From the NCBI GenBank assembly GCA_021018995.1, contig CM037585.1:85970646-86034645 (forward strand): a stretch of 64,000 nucleotides of DNA, written 5' to 3'. Below the pieces are notes generated by a model. It searched no databases. It worked only from the letters and a program-made list of their open reading frames with translations, and had not been told where the DNA came from. This document shows, piece by piece, positions 11,574 through 23,761 of this stretch. The DNA is from Chloranthus sessilifolius. Lineage: Eukaryota > Streptophyta > Magnoliopsida > Chloranthales > Chloranthaceae. The stretch's first letter is position 1. The number at the start of each line of letters is the position of its first letter. The position numbers and the translations under genes were made by a program.

Positions 11574-12530
11574 CTAGGGATTCGGCCTCAAACGACACCT
11601 CATATTCAAAATTGTACAGTCAGTGTCTTCCTCAGTATGTGGCACATCCGCTACCTTAGGATTTTCAATGTTGTGGGTGGCCTTATCTTTCTCATCGTGC
11701 CCTTCACTAATGATGATGATCACCTTCTGTCCTGATATGAATTTCAATTTTTGATGGAGGGTAGAAGGTATCGCCCCAACCTCATGCAACCATGGGCATC
11801 CTATCAGTAGATTAAAAGGGGATTTGATATCCATCACTTGGAATGGTATGGAAAAGGTCATGGGCCCAATTGCGAGCTCAAGGTCAACTTCTCCCATGAT
11901 CTCCCACCTTGTGTTATCAAAACCTCGAGCACTCATCCTTGTTGGCCTCAATATGCAGGGTTCCACCCCAATTTTGGTGGCAGTTCTCAATGGGCACACG
12001 TTCAATGCAGATCCATTGTCAATTAAAACCAAGGGAATTATCATGTTCCCGGATTCTACAGTGATGTTGAGAGGTTTAGAATGACTATTTTCCTCCTCTG
12101 GCAGGTCCACATCCGAAAAAGATATGGCATTGGGAGCCATCACTTGACCAATTATCTGCCCAACTTCATCCGGGCTGACTTGAAGTGATACATGAACATT
12201 TTTCAACGCCCCCATTAATGCTTGGAAATGGAGTGGGGATGTCATCAAAAAATCCCATACAGTAATATGGGTCGGCATTCTTTTCAGCTGAGTCTCCAGT
12301 ATATGTTCTCGACTCATCTTCTCAAACGGATTCACAGTGCTCTCTTTCTTCCCCACAGGTTGGGCTTGTGCTGCTGCTGCTATTGCTGTTGCTGCTACTA
12401 CCGCTATCTCAGGCTGTATCGAGATCTTCCCTGACCTGGTAACAAAGTCCATGGCTCCCTCTCTGCTGCTGCTGCTGGCGTTAGCAATGGTTTGCTCGTA
12501 GCTCAGCAGGACCTGATGTGGATCATAGGT
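11574..12530 (-). pseudogene. Aspartic protease region of O (fossil)
   Basis: The region holds the retropepsin-type active-site segment VLIDNGSALNVCPLRT and downstream SPFNLLIGCPWLHEVGAIPS, the form usual in plant Tat-lineage elements. The protease would cut the gag-pol polyprotein inside the particle. The upstream end at 12530 is the junction with element A. The frame runs on through the junction into the first codons of the 3' gene of A, by chance as far as can be judged. Confidence 0.85.
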
Positions 12531-12587
12531 TGGTGGCCAGACTGGGAAGAATTTGATAGGCAACGCTGGAGGTTTTTCGTCGACCAT
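12531..12587 (-). pseudogene. Start of the 3' gene of A (fossil)
   Basis: The first ~19 codons (MVDEKPPALPIKFFPVWPP) match the start of the 3' gene of D at 62364 (MADDKPQDLPTKFFPVWPP). After that the sequence becomes that of O. A TATA-like box lies 66 bp upstream of the ATG at 12653-12660. The function of this small Athila 3' gene is unknown. Confidence 0.7.
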
Positions 12588-12652
12588 GAATGGGGGCTGG
12601 AAGAGTTGGGCAGGTTAGCCTGGGAGGGATGTGGAAGGACCGGATAACGTGC

Positions 12653-12660
12653 ATATTTAA
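12653..12660 (-). promoter_or_regulatory. Internal TATA-like box before the 3' gene of A
   Basis: The minus strand reads TTAAATAT. It lies 66 bp before the ATG at 12587 and about 190 bp below the CGATAGG cluster. D has the same arrangement at 62429-62437. Confidence 0.5.
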
Positions 12661-12849
12661 GGTGCATGGGTGCTGGAAGATGAAGCAATGTAATAAAAGC
12701 GGCGCAGTCATCGAGGGGTGAGAATACAAGGATTGGTGGTTATTGGGCGGGAGTTGGGCTGCATGAGAGACTAAATTTAGGAGGAACAATTAAATTAGGG
12801 TAGCATGCGCCATAAATGCTAAAACACTGCTCCATTAAACAAGAGAATC

Positions 12850-13135
12850 AATTTCGATAAGATGGCGTGAATGGTGGCGATAGGTGACTGTGTCCTATCG
12901 AAGGCGTCGAAGTCCATACTTATAAACGGTACAATTCAATAGGAACTCGACAGGTGAGACCTTTCTTTCGATAGGTTGGAATTTAAAGCGATTTGTTATT
13001 GCGATAGGTTCCGTTAGGTGCCCAGAACCTATCAAAAAGTGGCAGTTGGCAAATTTAACCTATCGTCAAGGCCCAGTGCCCTTTGAAAATATTCAGCATC
13101 CTATCGAAAGCATTCGGTGTCTTATCGAAAGGCTC
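12850..13135. repeat. Internal CGATAGG motif cluster of A
   Basis: Six exact CGATAGG/CCTATCG heptamers plus several one-base variants lie in about 285 bp, on both strands. The same heptamer forms the cluster in the LTR of A (31598-32075). Spacing is irregular. Confidence 0.85.
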
Positions 13136-13229
13136 TAAAAGCCAAGATTGAGTGTAGTGCTTAGTTTCAGTACCCTAAAAATTTTCATGTGAAACCAGCC
13201 GTCCGTTGTTGATACAAATAAATCACATA

Positions 13230-16200
13230 CTTTACATATGATACAAGCCAATCATCAGCTATCAACCTGGAGGGTCTTGAAGATCAATGCTTTCCTCGGG
13301 CTCACAAATCTTGTTCATACACAGTTTGAGCCTCTGGCCATTGACTTTCATGACTCTACCATTTGTAGGGTCTCTGACTTCAATAGCTCCAGATGGGGAA
13401 ACATGTACAACTATGAAGGGTCGATCCCATCTGGACTACAACTTACCTGGAAAGAATTTTAATCTAGAATTGAACAACCACACCTTGTCATTGGGTTTGA
13501 ATTCTTTCCGTAGTAGGTGTCTATCGTGGAAGGCTTTGGTTTTTTCTTTGTAGATCTGAGCATTGGTGTATGCTTCCAATCTGAGCTCCTCTAGCTCCGC
13601 CATCTGCAATTTCCTGTGTATACCAGCAGAGTTGAAATCAGAATTTATTGTTATAATAGCCCAGTACGTTTTGTGTTCCAATTCAACAGGCAAATGGCAT
13701 GCCTTGCCATAAACTAGTCTGAATGGGGACATACCTATGGGGGTCTTATAGGTAGTCCTATAAGCCCATAGGGCATCTGTTAATTTCATGGACCAATCCC
13801 TCCTATCACTTCTCACGGTCTTCTCTAAAATGTGTTTGATTTCTCTGTTAGAAATCTCTACCTGTCCACTGGTTTGTGGGTGGTAGGGGGTGGCTACCCT
13901 GTGGGTTACAGAGTACTTTTCCAACAGCTTATCAAAAGATTTTATTATAGAAGTGACTTCCCCTGTCGCTGATGATGGCTTTGGGGATGCCAAACCTGGA
14001 GAAGATGTTGTCTTTGAGGAATTTAATGACAACTTTGTGGTCGTTTGTGCTTGTAGCTATGGCTTCTACCCATTTGGACACGTAGTCCACCACTACAAGG
14101 ATGAAGTTATATCCACAGGAAGGGGGAAATGGTCCCATAAAATCAATGCCCCAGACATCAAACAATTCGACCACCAGTATTGGTTGCAAAGGCATGGAAT
14201 TTCTCTTAGTAATACTTCCCATCTGCTGGCATCGAGGGCAGGCTTTGCAATGTTGTCGGGCATCTTTGAACAGAGTAGGCCAATAGAAACCACTCTGAAG
14301 CACCTTCTCAGCAGTCTTGTTACCGCTGAAGTGGCCCCCACAAGCCTGTTCATGACTCATGGTTAAAATGTGGTGGAACTCTATCTCCGGTACACACCGT
14401 CGAATAACTTGGTCTGAACAATGCTTAAAAAGGTAAGGGTCCTCCCATATATAGTGCTTGATCTGAGAGAAAAATAGATTTCTATCATTCTTGTTCCAAT
14501 GTGGAGGGATCCTTTTCACAACAAGGTAGTTCACTATATTAGCAAACCAAGGCGTATTGATCTCTACGGCAAACAGCTGCTCATCTGGAAAGGAATCATT
14601 GATGGGTAGGCTCTCTATTTCTGCAACTTGGATCCTTGATAGATGATCAACAACCACATTCTCTACCCCCTTTTTGTCTTTAATCTCCAAATGGAATTCC
14701 TGTAAAAGGAGAATCCATCTGATTAATCTTGCTTTGGCGTCCCTCTTAGACAAGAGGTATTTCAAGGCTGAGTGGTCAGTGAACACAGTGATTTTTGAGC
14801 CTAACACATACGATCAGAATTTTTCTAAGGCAAAGACAATGGCTAACAGCTCCTTCTCAGTCGTGGTGTAATTCAATTGAGCATCAACCATTAATTTACT
14901 AGCATATGCCACCATACATGGTGCCTTGTCTCTTCTTTGTCCCAAAATAGCCCCCATAGCAAAGTCTGATGCATCACACATCACCTCAAATGGTAAGGAG
15001 AAATCCGGGGCTTGTAGGATAAGGGTTGTAATCAAGCAAGTTTTTAGCTGCTCAAAAGCAGCAAGACAGTCATCATTGAACTCAAAGGGTACCTCTTGGC
15101 ACAGCAGGTGGCACAGGGGTTTGGTGATTTTGCTGAAGTCCTTAATGAATCGCCTATAAACCCAGCATGGCCCAGAAAAGACCTGACTTGTTTGACAGTT
15201 TTGGTAGGGGGCAGATGGGAAATTAAGTCAATCTTAGCCTGATCAACCTCTATTCCCTTGTGAGAGACCACATGTCCAAGGACAGTGCCCTGAGTCACCA
15301 TAAAGTGACTCTTTTCCCAACATAGGACCAGGTTGGTCTCCTCACACCTCTGTAGCACAGAATCGAGATGGTGCAAGCATTTGCCAAAATCATCTCCATA
15401 AATGGAGAAATCATCCATGAAGACCTCCAAAAATTTGTCAATCATGTCAGAAAAAATGGCCTACATGCATCGTTGGAAAGTGGCTGGTGTATTACACAGT
15501 CTAAATGGCATCCTCCTGTATGCAAAGGTCCCAAATGGGCAAGTGAATGTAGTTTTTTCTTAATCTTGGGGTAGACAGGGATCTGATTGTACCCTGAATA
15601 TCCGTCAAGAAAACAATAATATGCCTTACCTGCCAACTTGTCCAAGATTTGGTCTATAAAAGGCAGTGGGAAGAAGTCCTTGCCAATTTTTTCATTTAGC
15701 TTTCTGTAATCAATGCATACTCTCCAACCAGTGGTCTGTCTGGTTGGAATCAGCTCTCCTGAATCTGCTTCCACAACCGTGATGCTAGATTTCTTGGGTA
15801 CAACCTGGGTAGGTGCCACCCATTGGGAATCCGAGATAGGGTATACGAGCCAGCATTAAGGAGTTTAACTACCTCCTTCATCACAACTTCCTCCATGTGA
15901 GGGTTAAGTTTCCTCTGCATCTCTCGAGAAGGTTTGGCACCTTCCTCAAGATGAATCTTATGCATGCACACAGCAGGATTAATCCCCCCTAACTCTGCAA
16001 TGGTCCATCCTATTGCCCTCTTATGCCTTTTAAGCACAACAAGTAACTTTCTTTCCTGCTCAACGGTGAGGGCAGAAGAGATTATCACAGGTAATTTGTT
16101 GTTGTCTCCTAAAAAGGCATATTTCAAAGTTTGCGGGAGTTTCTTTAACTCCACCTTTGGGGGGCTGATGAGGGAGGGCAACAGGGGTGTCTTGGAGGGA

Positions 16201-17372
16201 GGTGAAAGGGGCAGCAAAGCAGGCCTCCATAGATGGAGCTTTGCTGGTTCTGCTCTGGAGGAGACAAATTGAACATGCTCAGTTTCACGGGTGAAAAATG
16301 TTACTTCTTCTGGTTCCTTCCATGCTGTCACGAGCTCATTAGACCATTCCTTACCATGCAGTATTAGATTCACATTTTCTTGCACCACTTCATTTATTAT
16401 ATCTAGAGAAAAATAATCCTCATCAGGATGAGGTTGGGTGGCTGCATTGTATACGTTCAGTTTGACCTTCATGTTCCCGAATGATACCTCCATTATCCCG
16501 AACCTGCATTGGATACACGTGTTAGCTGTGGCCAAAAAGGGTCTGCCTAGGATCACAGGGATGGAAATGGCATTCCTGCTGGGTTCCATATCTAGCACCA
16601 AAAAATCAACAGGAAAAAATAATTTGTTAACTCCAACCAAAACATCCTCGATAACGGGTCTCCTTCCGGATCACGGCGGTTGTAGAACAACATGTGTGGG
16701 CTTTAGTTTGCCTAAACCCAGCTTCTCATAAACTGAATATGGAAGCAAATTTACATTGGCTCCCAGATCTAATAGGGCTTTGTCAATGGTATGATCCCTA
16801 ATGATGCAAGGGATAGTGGGGAGTCCAGGGTCTCGGAGTTTGGGAGCAGTTGCAATGGACAGTACATGCTTGACTTTTTCTGCTGAAAAGACTTTCTTGG
16901 ATAGGTGTATCCTGGATTGTATTTTATGGGTGCATAGGTCTTTTAAGAATTTGGCGTAGGCTGGGACTTGTTTAATGGCATCCAGTAAAAGTAGATTAAT
17001 CTTTACTTGCTTGAAAGTCTCCATCATTTCCTCTATTTTGACCTGCCCTTTGTCAAAAGGGGAGGGTCCTTGCAATGCCTTGGGAAATGGCAAGTGTGGG
17101 GTTGCTCCTTCACTTGCAGCCTTAGCCAATGGGGCTTCTTTTTTTCTAAATTTTTCTTTTTCTTGAGGATCCATGTCATCCTCTTTATTGACACTGGGCT
17201 GTTCCTGCAGGTCCACCACTGGTGACCTCTGTTGTGATCTGGGAAAACTCCTTCCATTATCTTCCTTCAGACTTTTTATAAGCTCACAGCCCACTTGATT
17301 ATCTACTAGCCTACCACTTCTCAAAGTTATAACAGATTTGGCATCCTCATATGTGGAGGAAGCTTCACCCAC
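13230..17372 (-). pseudogene. pol region of Athila A: protease, reverse transcriptase, RNase H, integrase (fossil)
   Basis: In transcription order: protease segment ALLDLGANVNLLPYSVYEKL; pre-RT AIGWTIAELGGINPAVCMHK; reverse transcriptase GWRVCIDYRKLNEKIGKDFF, FLDGYSGYNQIPV and VFMDDFSIYG with the M-D-D core; RNase H FEVMCDASDFAMGAILGQ and [20 protein letters not shown]; integrase zinc finger [11 protein letters not shown] and core [58 protein letters not shown]. These are classic Athila-lineage Gypsy sequences. There is no second RNase H. Several breaks are present, so no working polyprotein is expected. Confidence 0.92.
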
Positions 17373-17450
17373 TACAAACTGCCTTCATGGATTATCTTGT
17401 GGCTGGCTAGGTAACCTTCCTCCTTCTCTCCTAGTCAGAGCATCAGACAG

Positions 17451-18879
17451 CTAACCAAGCTGGTCCTCTATCTTTTTTATGCTCTGGTTGTGAGGATGTA
17501 CAGTTTGTGTCAAGGTGTTCAAGTTCTCTAATGAAGATAGAACGTGTTCCTTAAAAGATGGTGTTCTCACAGCTGAAGTAGGTGCAGCTTGCTGCACAGG
17601 AGGAGTTACAGGTTGGGCCATGGTTTGCTGATATTGAGGTCTTGGGACATAACCAGAGGGCATGGGCTGGGGGCATTCTTTGCTGTGAGGTATCCATCTT
17701 GTCTCCACCTCAAATTGGGGTGGTTTCTCCATTGATATCCAGCAACAGGCTGCTGCCCATAGGTTTCAGTTGTAGCCACTTGCTCTGTTATGAACTCAAG
17801 AAATTGGGCAGCTGAGGGGCATTCATCTAGGGAGTGAGCAGGAGACTGGCATATAGCACATGCTTCCTCTATTCTAGCAGCCATAGGTGGCGCACTGCTC
17901 CCATGAGCCTGTCAAACTTCAAAGTTAAGCTGTCCACTTTCCTTTTCAACTCACTTGGCACATTCACTTCATATATCTTTCCTCTTGAGGTGTTCTCTTT
18001 CATCAGTTTAGATGGTTCTAAATCTCTTGCCAAGGTTTCCCTTTGCATAGAGTTCTCACTGATGATGTCAAAGAGCTCCCATGCCTCCTCAACAATTTTA
18101 TGAAGATAAGTGCCTCCACAAGAGGCATCTATCATGTCCCTGCTTTTTGAATCAATTCCCTGGTAAAAGCTTTAAACCAGTTGCCATTCAGGGATTTGAT
18201 GGTGGGGGCATTTCTTGAGGAGTTCTTTGAATCTCTCCCAGGACTAATGAAAATCTTCAGTTGGATCTTGGGTAAAAGAAATAATAACCTTCCTCAACTG
18301 ATTGGTCTTTGCCATGGGAAAGAATTTGGCCAAAAACTAACATTGGAGATCACTCCAGGACTGTATGATGTTAGGTGGGAGCAGAGATAACCAAGTTCTG
18401 GCTCTGTCCTTTAATGAAAAAGGAAAGAGTCTCATCCTGGTGGCCTCCTCCCCCAAACCTGTGATGTTGAAGGTGGTGCACAGTCCTAAGAATTCATCTA
18501 TATGCTTATAGGGATCCTCCTTGGTCAGGCCATAAAATGAAGGTAATATTTGAATGGTGGATGATTTAATCTCATAATTTCCTTGAGTAGCAGGGAACTG
18601 AATGCAGAAGGGGGAATTGTAGAACCCTGGTGCATTAAATTCCTTGAGAGTTCGAGGCTGCTGCTGCTCACCCATTTCGACAGCTTCAAATTCAACAGCT
18701 GTGGATGTAGTTTGTCTGGTTCTGAGAAGTCTTTCAACCTCTGGATTCAGTGGAATAATCTCTGGTTGAAGAGTTCTCCTACCAAACATACAACTCCCAC
18801 AACTAAAATCAGAGTAAAACTTCACACAACAAATAGGAACACACAATTGATTAACTAATCTAAAAAAAAATATCAACAA
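17451..18879 (-). pseudogene. gag region of Athila A (fossil)
   Basis: The capsid segment reads KEDPYKHIDEFLGLCTTFNI, then LFPFSLKDRARTWLSLLPPN, the retrotransposon gag core. A zinc knuckle CAICQSPAHSLDEC (C-x2-C-x4-H-x4-C) near 17820-17870 would bind RNA in the particle. A Q/P-rich tail follows. B (26409-27955) and C (41855-43084) carry related gags. Upstream, 18880-19080 is untranslated leader with no visible gene. The region is broken. Confidence 0.9.
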
Positions 18880-19080
18880 ATCTGAAAATAAATAGGGGAG
18901 AAGAGATGCAAACTATAGAGCAGCCTTCAGCACAGCTCTCCTCTCATTTTGTACTTAGATCTGCTAAAATGGACACAAAGAGTACTGGAAAACTGCAAAA
19001 CTCACAATGCAGTTAGTAAATTCAGACAAAAACTGTAAATCTATGAAAAAAAACTTAGATCTATCAATTTCTAATCTACC

Positions 19081-19098
19081 TCCCTGGCAGCGGTGCCA
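19081..19098 (-). other. Primer binding site of A
   Basis: The minus strand reads TGGCACCGCTGCCAGGGA, 6 bases from the LTR edge. It is a variant of TGGCGCCGTTGCCGGGGA, the Athila-type site. Confidence 0.8.
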
Positions 19099-19542
19099 AA
19101 AACTTGTTGTGGAATTCTAGTGTGCTTATTTATGGTGTAAAAATCAAGAGAAAATAGAGATAGATTCAGCACAGCTACAATATCCTAGGCCTACAAGATA
19201 CAGGGTCCTTTGTAGCAAGCTTTAAAAGAATGGTAAGGGAATGTCCACAGGGAGGTTGTTTAGAAATAGGATAAATCTTCATATCTATAAGAGATCTAAC
19301 ACCCTAGTTATGTCTACTTTAGTTAAAGAATAGGGGAGAGTTTTGAAATGAGTTGTCACTTATACTAAACTACAAATAAAACGCAGAATTATTTTGGATC
19401 GAATCAGGAGCTTCAGATCTTACAGATGGAAGGTTTAAAAACTCAGAAAATGGAGAAGAACAGCTTGGAGATTGTTTTCACTGTAATCAGGTTGAGCTAA
19501 GCATGTCACAAGGGTTCAAAATCACATAAGTCCCTCAGCTGG

Positions 19543-21899
19543 TGTTGCGAAATCCAGTTGGGCTTACTTTATTTGTTGGTGGTAAAAGCAATTTAAAATC
19601 AAAGTAAAAGATGGGATGGAATCAGCACAACTGAGAAATCCTAGACCTGTAAGATACAGGGTCCATTTATAGCAAGTTTTGATAAATAAGAGTTTCTCCC
19701 ACAGGGAAAAGTGATCTACGGCTCCAAGGGAGCCATCTCTAGTAGTCCCTCCAGATCTGACTATAGATCTGGCAGTCCTAAAAGGAAGGGAGTTTAGGGT
19801 CACTTATTCTAAGTATCCTAAGGTAGCCTAATGAATTAACTACAGAAAGGGTTGAGAAGATGGATGGAGTGAGGGAAAATAAATATAAAAGGGTGAGAAG
19901 TATGCTATTGAGTTTAGATCTGTTGGAATCTATGACTCAGATCCAGGTCTGCTGGTATAGAAATCCTGTCCAATGGCTACATTATCACCAAAGAGGAGAA
20001 AGAATCCAACTCATCCCTGCGCCATGATCCAATCCCTTAAGGTTATAACCTATCCACTTAAATGGTCACAGACTATCCCATAGGGGAACCACAATCCAGA
20101 GATGGGTCAAAACAAGTTAATCATTGTAGGCACTACTTCATCCAGGCTACAAGCTCAAGAATTCATAGGGAACCTCAACCTCTAAAGCTCTATGTGTGGG
20201 GCTAAGGCTGTATAGGACCATGATAGCCCAGACACATAGAACCAGCAAGAGATTGAGTACCACCTTAGATCAAACTGTCCATTGCTTGAGTGGGACTACA
20301 ATGGTCCAGTCACAAGCCTACAATCTTCTTACCCAAATCAGATCTGCCATTTGATGGCGAGTCTATACTAATATAGGAGAGTCAGCCTCTGTATAATCTC
20401 CTACCAGGCTACAAGCTCAGGCTCGGAGAAGAAGGATCCATTTTGGATCGACAGAGCGGATTGGATTCACCCTAAGGCTATAACCTATCCACTTGAATGG
20501 TCACTGACTATCCCAGAGGCTATCCTCCTCACGGAGCCCAAAACAAAACAAGAATATTGCTGCCACCACCATGGTCACAAGGCTACCAGCTCAGGCTTCC
20601 ATGGGGATTTCAGATCTAGTGGATCCTGTGGTGGGGCTAAGGCTGTATCAGACCATGATAGCCCAGACACACAGGTCACTTGAATCTAAATGGGACCTTA
20701 GAATCAGTCCTCCATTGCTTTGAATCACAGCCAAAGCAATGGCAGATCACAAGGCAGTATCCTTGCACAGAGCAACTCTCAAACACATGAATCTCATAAA
20801 AGTACAACACCCAATCACAAATTCCCTTAATCTAATCTTAATAGACATACATAGGCATGGCCAGAAAGTGCTAGGTCATGGAGAGAAGAAAAAGAAAGAG
20901 GAAAACTACTTACAACTACAGAAGAAAAGAAAAGAAAATGATCTCAGTCTCAATCTCCAAAGGTTCTAAGGAAAAAGTCCTCTAAACCTAAACCAGGCTT
21001 AGGTTTATATAGCAGTGGGTGTGGCGGCACATTAGGGTTAGGAAACCCTAATTTTAGCGATGCCACATGGCCTATTAATGATCCTTGGATGCCTCGGGGC
21101 ACGTGCATAGAGATTTGAGCGTGGGAGTGCGTGCCCTAATCGCTGGAAATCCTCAGAATGTCCTCTACAGAATGATGGAAGTTAGAGTTCAGAGCTTCGC
21201 CAGGTTGCAGTCAATTCCCAGACTTGTCGTGTGGTAGCACTGACTTCGCGAGGATGAGTTTGCATTAAAACTTCAGACATCGCGAGGTTGCAGCTTCTTG
21301 AAGTTTTGAGCGGTCACGAGGTAGGTAGTTAAGCTCTCGCTGGATTAGGCTTCGCGCGATTGGATTGCTACTTGTGAATAGCGTGAGAACTGCGTGAGCA
21401 TTCCATTTCATAATAGATCTTCGTGAGGCTAACTCTGGCTTCGCGAGGCTGCTTTCTTCCTGAACAGTGCGAGAACTGCGTGAGAAGTTCACTTCTTAAT
21501 GGAACTTCGCGAGGATCCTCGCGATAGCTTTAGTTCTCTTGACATTTGCATCCCGCGATCTCTTAGCGGGCTATCGCGAGTGTTTCAAGCTAGTCATCAC
21601 TCAACTGCGTGAGATATTGTTGTTAAATCTTGGGACTTCGCGAGGACTGCGTAAAGCATATTTTTCTGAATCCTCTTGAGCTTTGTCAGCTGCGCGAGGC
21701 TTACCTCAGGTCTGGATTCATGGCTCATTCTTCTGAGGGACTTCTGGTGCCAATACAGGCTCCTTAACATGATTTATGGCCTTATTGCACTGCTGTTTAT
21801 TATCTACAGAAAATACTTAACAAACCTTTATTAGATGGCTAAGGGTCTAATCAAAGGCTAAGTTAAGGGGTGAAAAGTGGTACTTTTCAGGTCTTAACA
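19543..21899 (-). repeat. 3' LTR of B
   Basis: The 2.36-kb repeat begins TGTTGCGAAATCCAG and ends GGTCTTAACA. The TATA box (minus strand TATATAAA) lies at 21004-21011. A telo-box palindrome, TTAGGGTTAGGAAACCCTAA, lies near 21032-21052. The TCGCGAGG-type cluster lies at 21180-21700. Its partner is 28312-30677. Confidence 0.92.
21180..21700. repeat. TCGCGAGG-type motif cluster in the 3' LTR of B
   Basis: There are many irregularly spaced copies of CTTCGCGAGG, GCGAGAACTGCG and CTCGCGATAGC variants, including one exact mirror at AACTTCGCGAGGATCCTCGC. The matching cluster in the 5' LTR lies at 29955-30480. The motif differs wholly from the CGATAGG of A and D. Confidence 0.85.
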
Positions 21900-23540
21900 C
21901 ACCCCCAAACCTAATCTTTGCTAGTCCCTTAGCAAAGCTACATTAAATCAACTACAGAAACTAAATGCCACTTTCATAGGGAGCACGGATACATTTAGCA
22001 TATGTACCAAGCCTTTTAAACCCCTAGGTGATCCCTAGTGGAGGAGTGAAGTCTCCTGAGGGTTTTCAGTGAAGACACCCACAAACTTCTCAATGAGACA
22101 GTTAACAAAAGTGCATCATTATCAAGTGAGCAGTCAAGAAACAGAGTTAGTTCACCCTTGAATTAGTAAAAATATAAGAAATTCAAACACATTGGCTGCA
22201 CAAAAATTTAAACAGTACAAACTTCTCATGAAAGCACAGCATTTCCAATCAGTTTACACCAGAGACACTACACAGGTGTGTCAACATTGAGCTCATCACT
22301 GGATCAAAAATTAGGTTATAGGTCACACCTAATGCATTCAAGATCAGACCCAAAACTCTCCAGGGCATACTCTCATAAAGAACTGTTGAGGGTTTCATTT
22401 TCTCTCAAGCTCAAGAGCAGTTACATCCCCCAAATGGGTCTGTAAGCATGAGCATAGGCATATCTCTGAAGTTCTGGCATCATTGACAGATCCTCACCAT
22501 AGATTGGATAACTTTTTATCTCCACATGACAGCTCACTCAACTTTGGATCACAAGGGCTTTAACTGGGCTGTAATGTGGCTTATGGAGTGGGGTTAAAAA
22601 GAATGGAAGGTTGAAAAGGGGTTCAAAATTGAGAACTCAGTCGGTGAAGGAGGTGATTCATGACTTCACCTTCTTTAATTTAGCTCCTTTCATCTTCTTT
22701 GAGGTTTTCAGATTTGAAGTGATCAGTTTCTCTTCTTGATTTTGATTTTCCCAATAAAAGTTCCCTCTTGACTCCTCTCTTACTCCTCTTAATTATTGTT
22801 TTTATTTCTTTTTTATGCATTTTTCTTCTTTTTATTTTGTTTTTGCTTTTCTAAAATGCCACCATTTTCTCAGTTACCATACTGCCAGAATTTGAGGTAC
22901 TTCTTCTTTCTTCACCTAATGTTGACCATAGCTAGTCCATCTTCAACTCTTGTTCCTTTACCTTCTGAATTCTCAGAGTGAGGGTAAGGTTAAATCAGAT
23001 ACATAGGTCAAGTGCAAGTACACAGGTGTATTTTTGAAGAAAATTAGGATTTAAGGCTCAAAGGGGGTATGGACAAGGGCAGTTGCTTAAGGTTGGTCTA
23101 TTTGGGCTCCAACTGTCCAAAAGAAGGCCTTGATTCTTTCTTAAGTCTCATGAGTACTGTCAGTTGTTTCAATTTGGAGTTGCCTAACTTCTAGTGAGCA
23201 CAGTGACTCAGCCAGTCCTTAGAGCTAGAAGAAATTGCCTTAGTCACTCCTCAAAGAAAAATTTTTGTATAGGCCCAGATCTCACTGGTTATGGTCTTCC
23301 TTTGAATTCTTAAGTATGTCCTTACCTTTTTCTCTCTCTAATGATTCACTAAGTACTAATACCAGTGAGTTTCCTTGGTGATCTCATCATGGAAATGTGA
23401 AATTTTAAAAGTTTATACTAAAGCCTGGAAAAAATTTTAAATTTCATTATTTTTCTGATTCTCCAGTGAACATGACCCATTTGCATCTTGCTCACATGAT
23501 TCTGTTGCACTTAGGTTAACTATTCCATTGACAGGATCTG
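21900..23540 (-). other. Conserved non-coding 3' block of B
   Basis: It has no gene and is similar to 599-2219 and 60281-61850. It starts at the polypurine side (CCCCCAAACCTAATCTTTGC on the plus strand) and ends near the repeated phrase ACCCCTAAACCTATGAGGAG before the 3' gene. Confidence 0.7.
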
Positions 23541-23761
23541 CCTGACACACCCCTAAACCTATGAGGAGCAGTGTCCCCACTGATTCAATGGTGGGTGTGC
23601 AGCAGATTTATTTATGGCAAAATAAAAGGATATAACATAGAGCAAAACAGACACAAGACAAAGACAAATAGTAATGACAAAAGAAGAAGATCTATTATAG
23701 GAGAGAAATGTACAAAATGAAAAACAACAGGAGAAAAAGAAAATGCAGAACCAGAAAAATC

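Noticed and set aside
13890-14366. Plus-strand frame of 158 codons
   Set aside because: It overlaps the integrase of A on the other strand and shows no similarity of its own.
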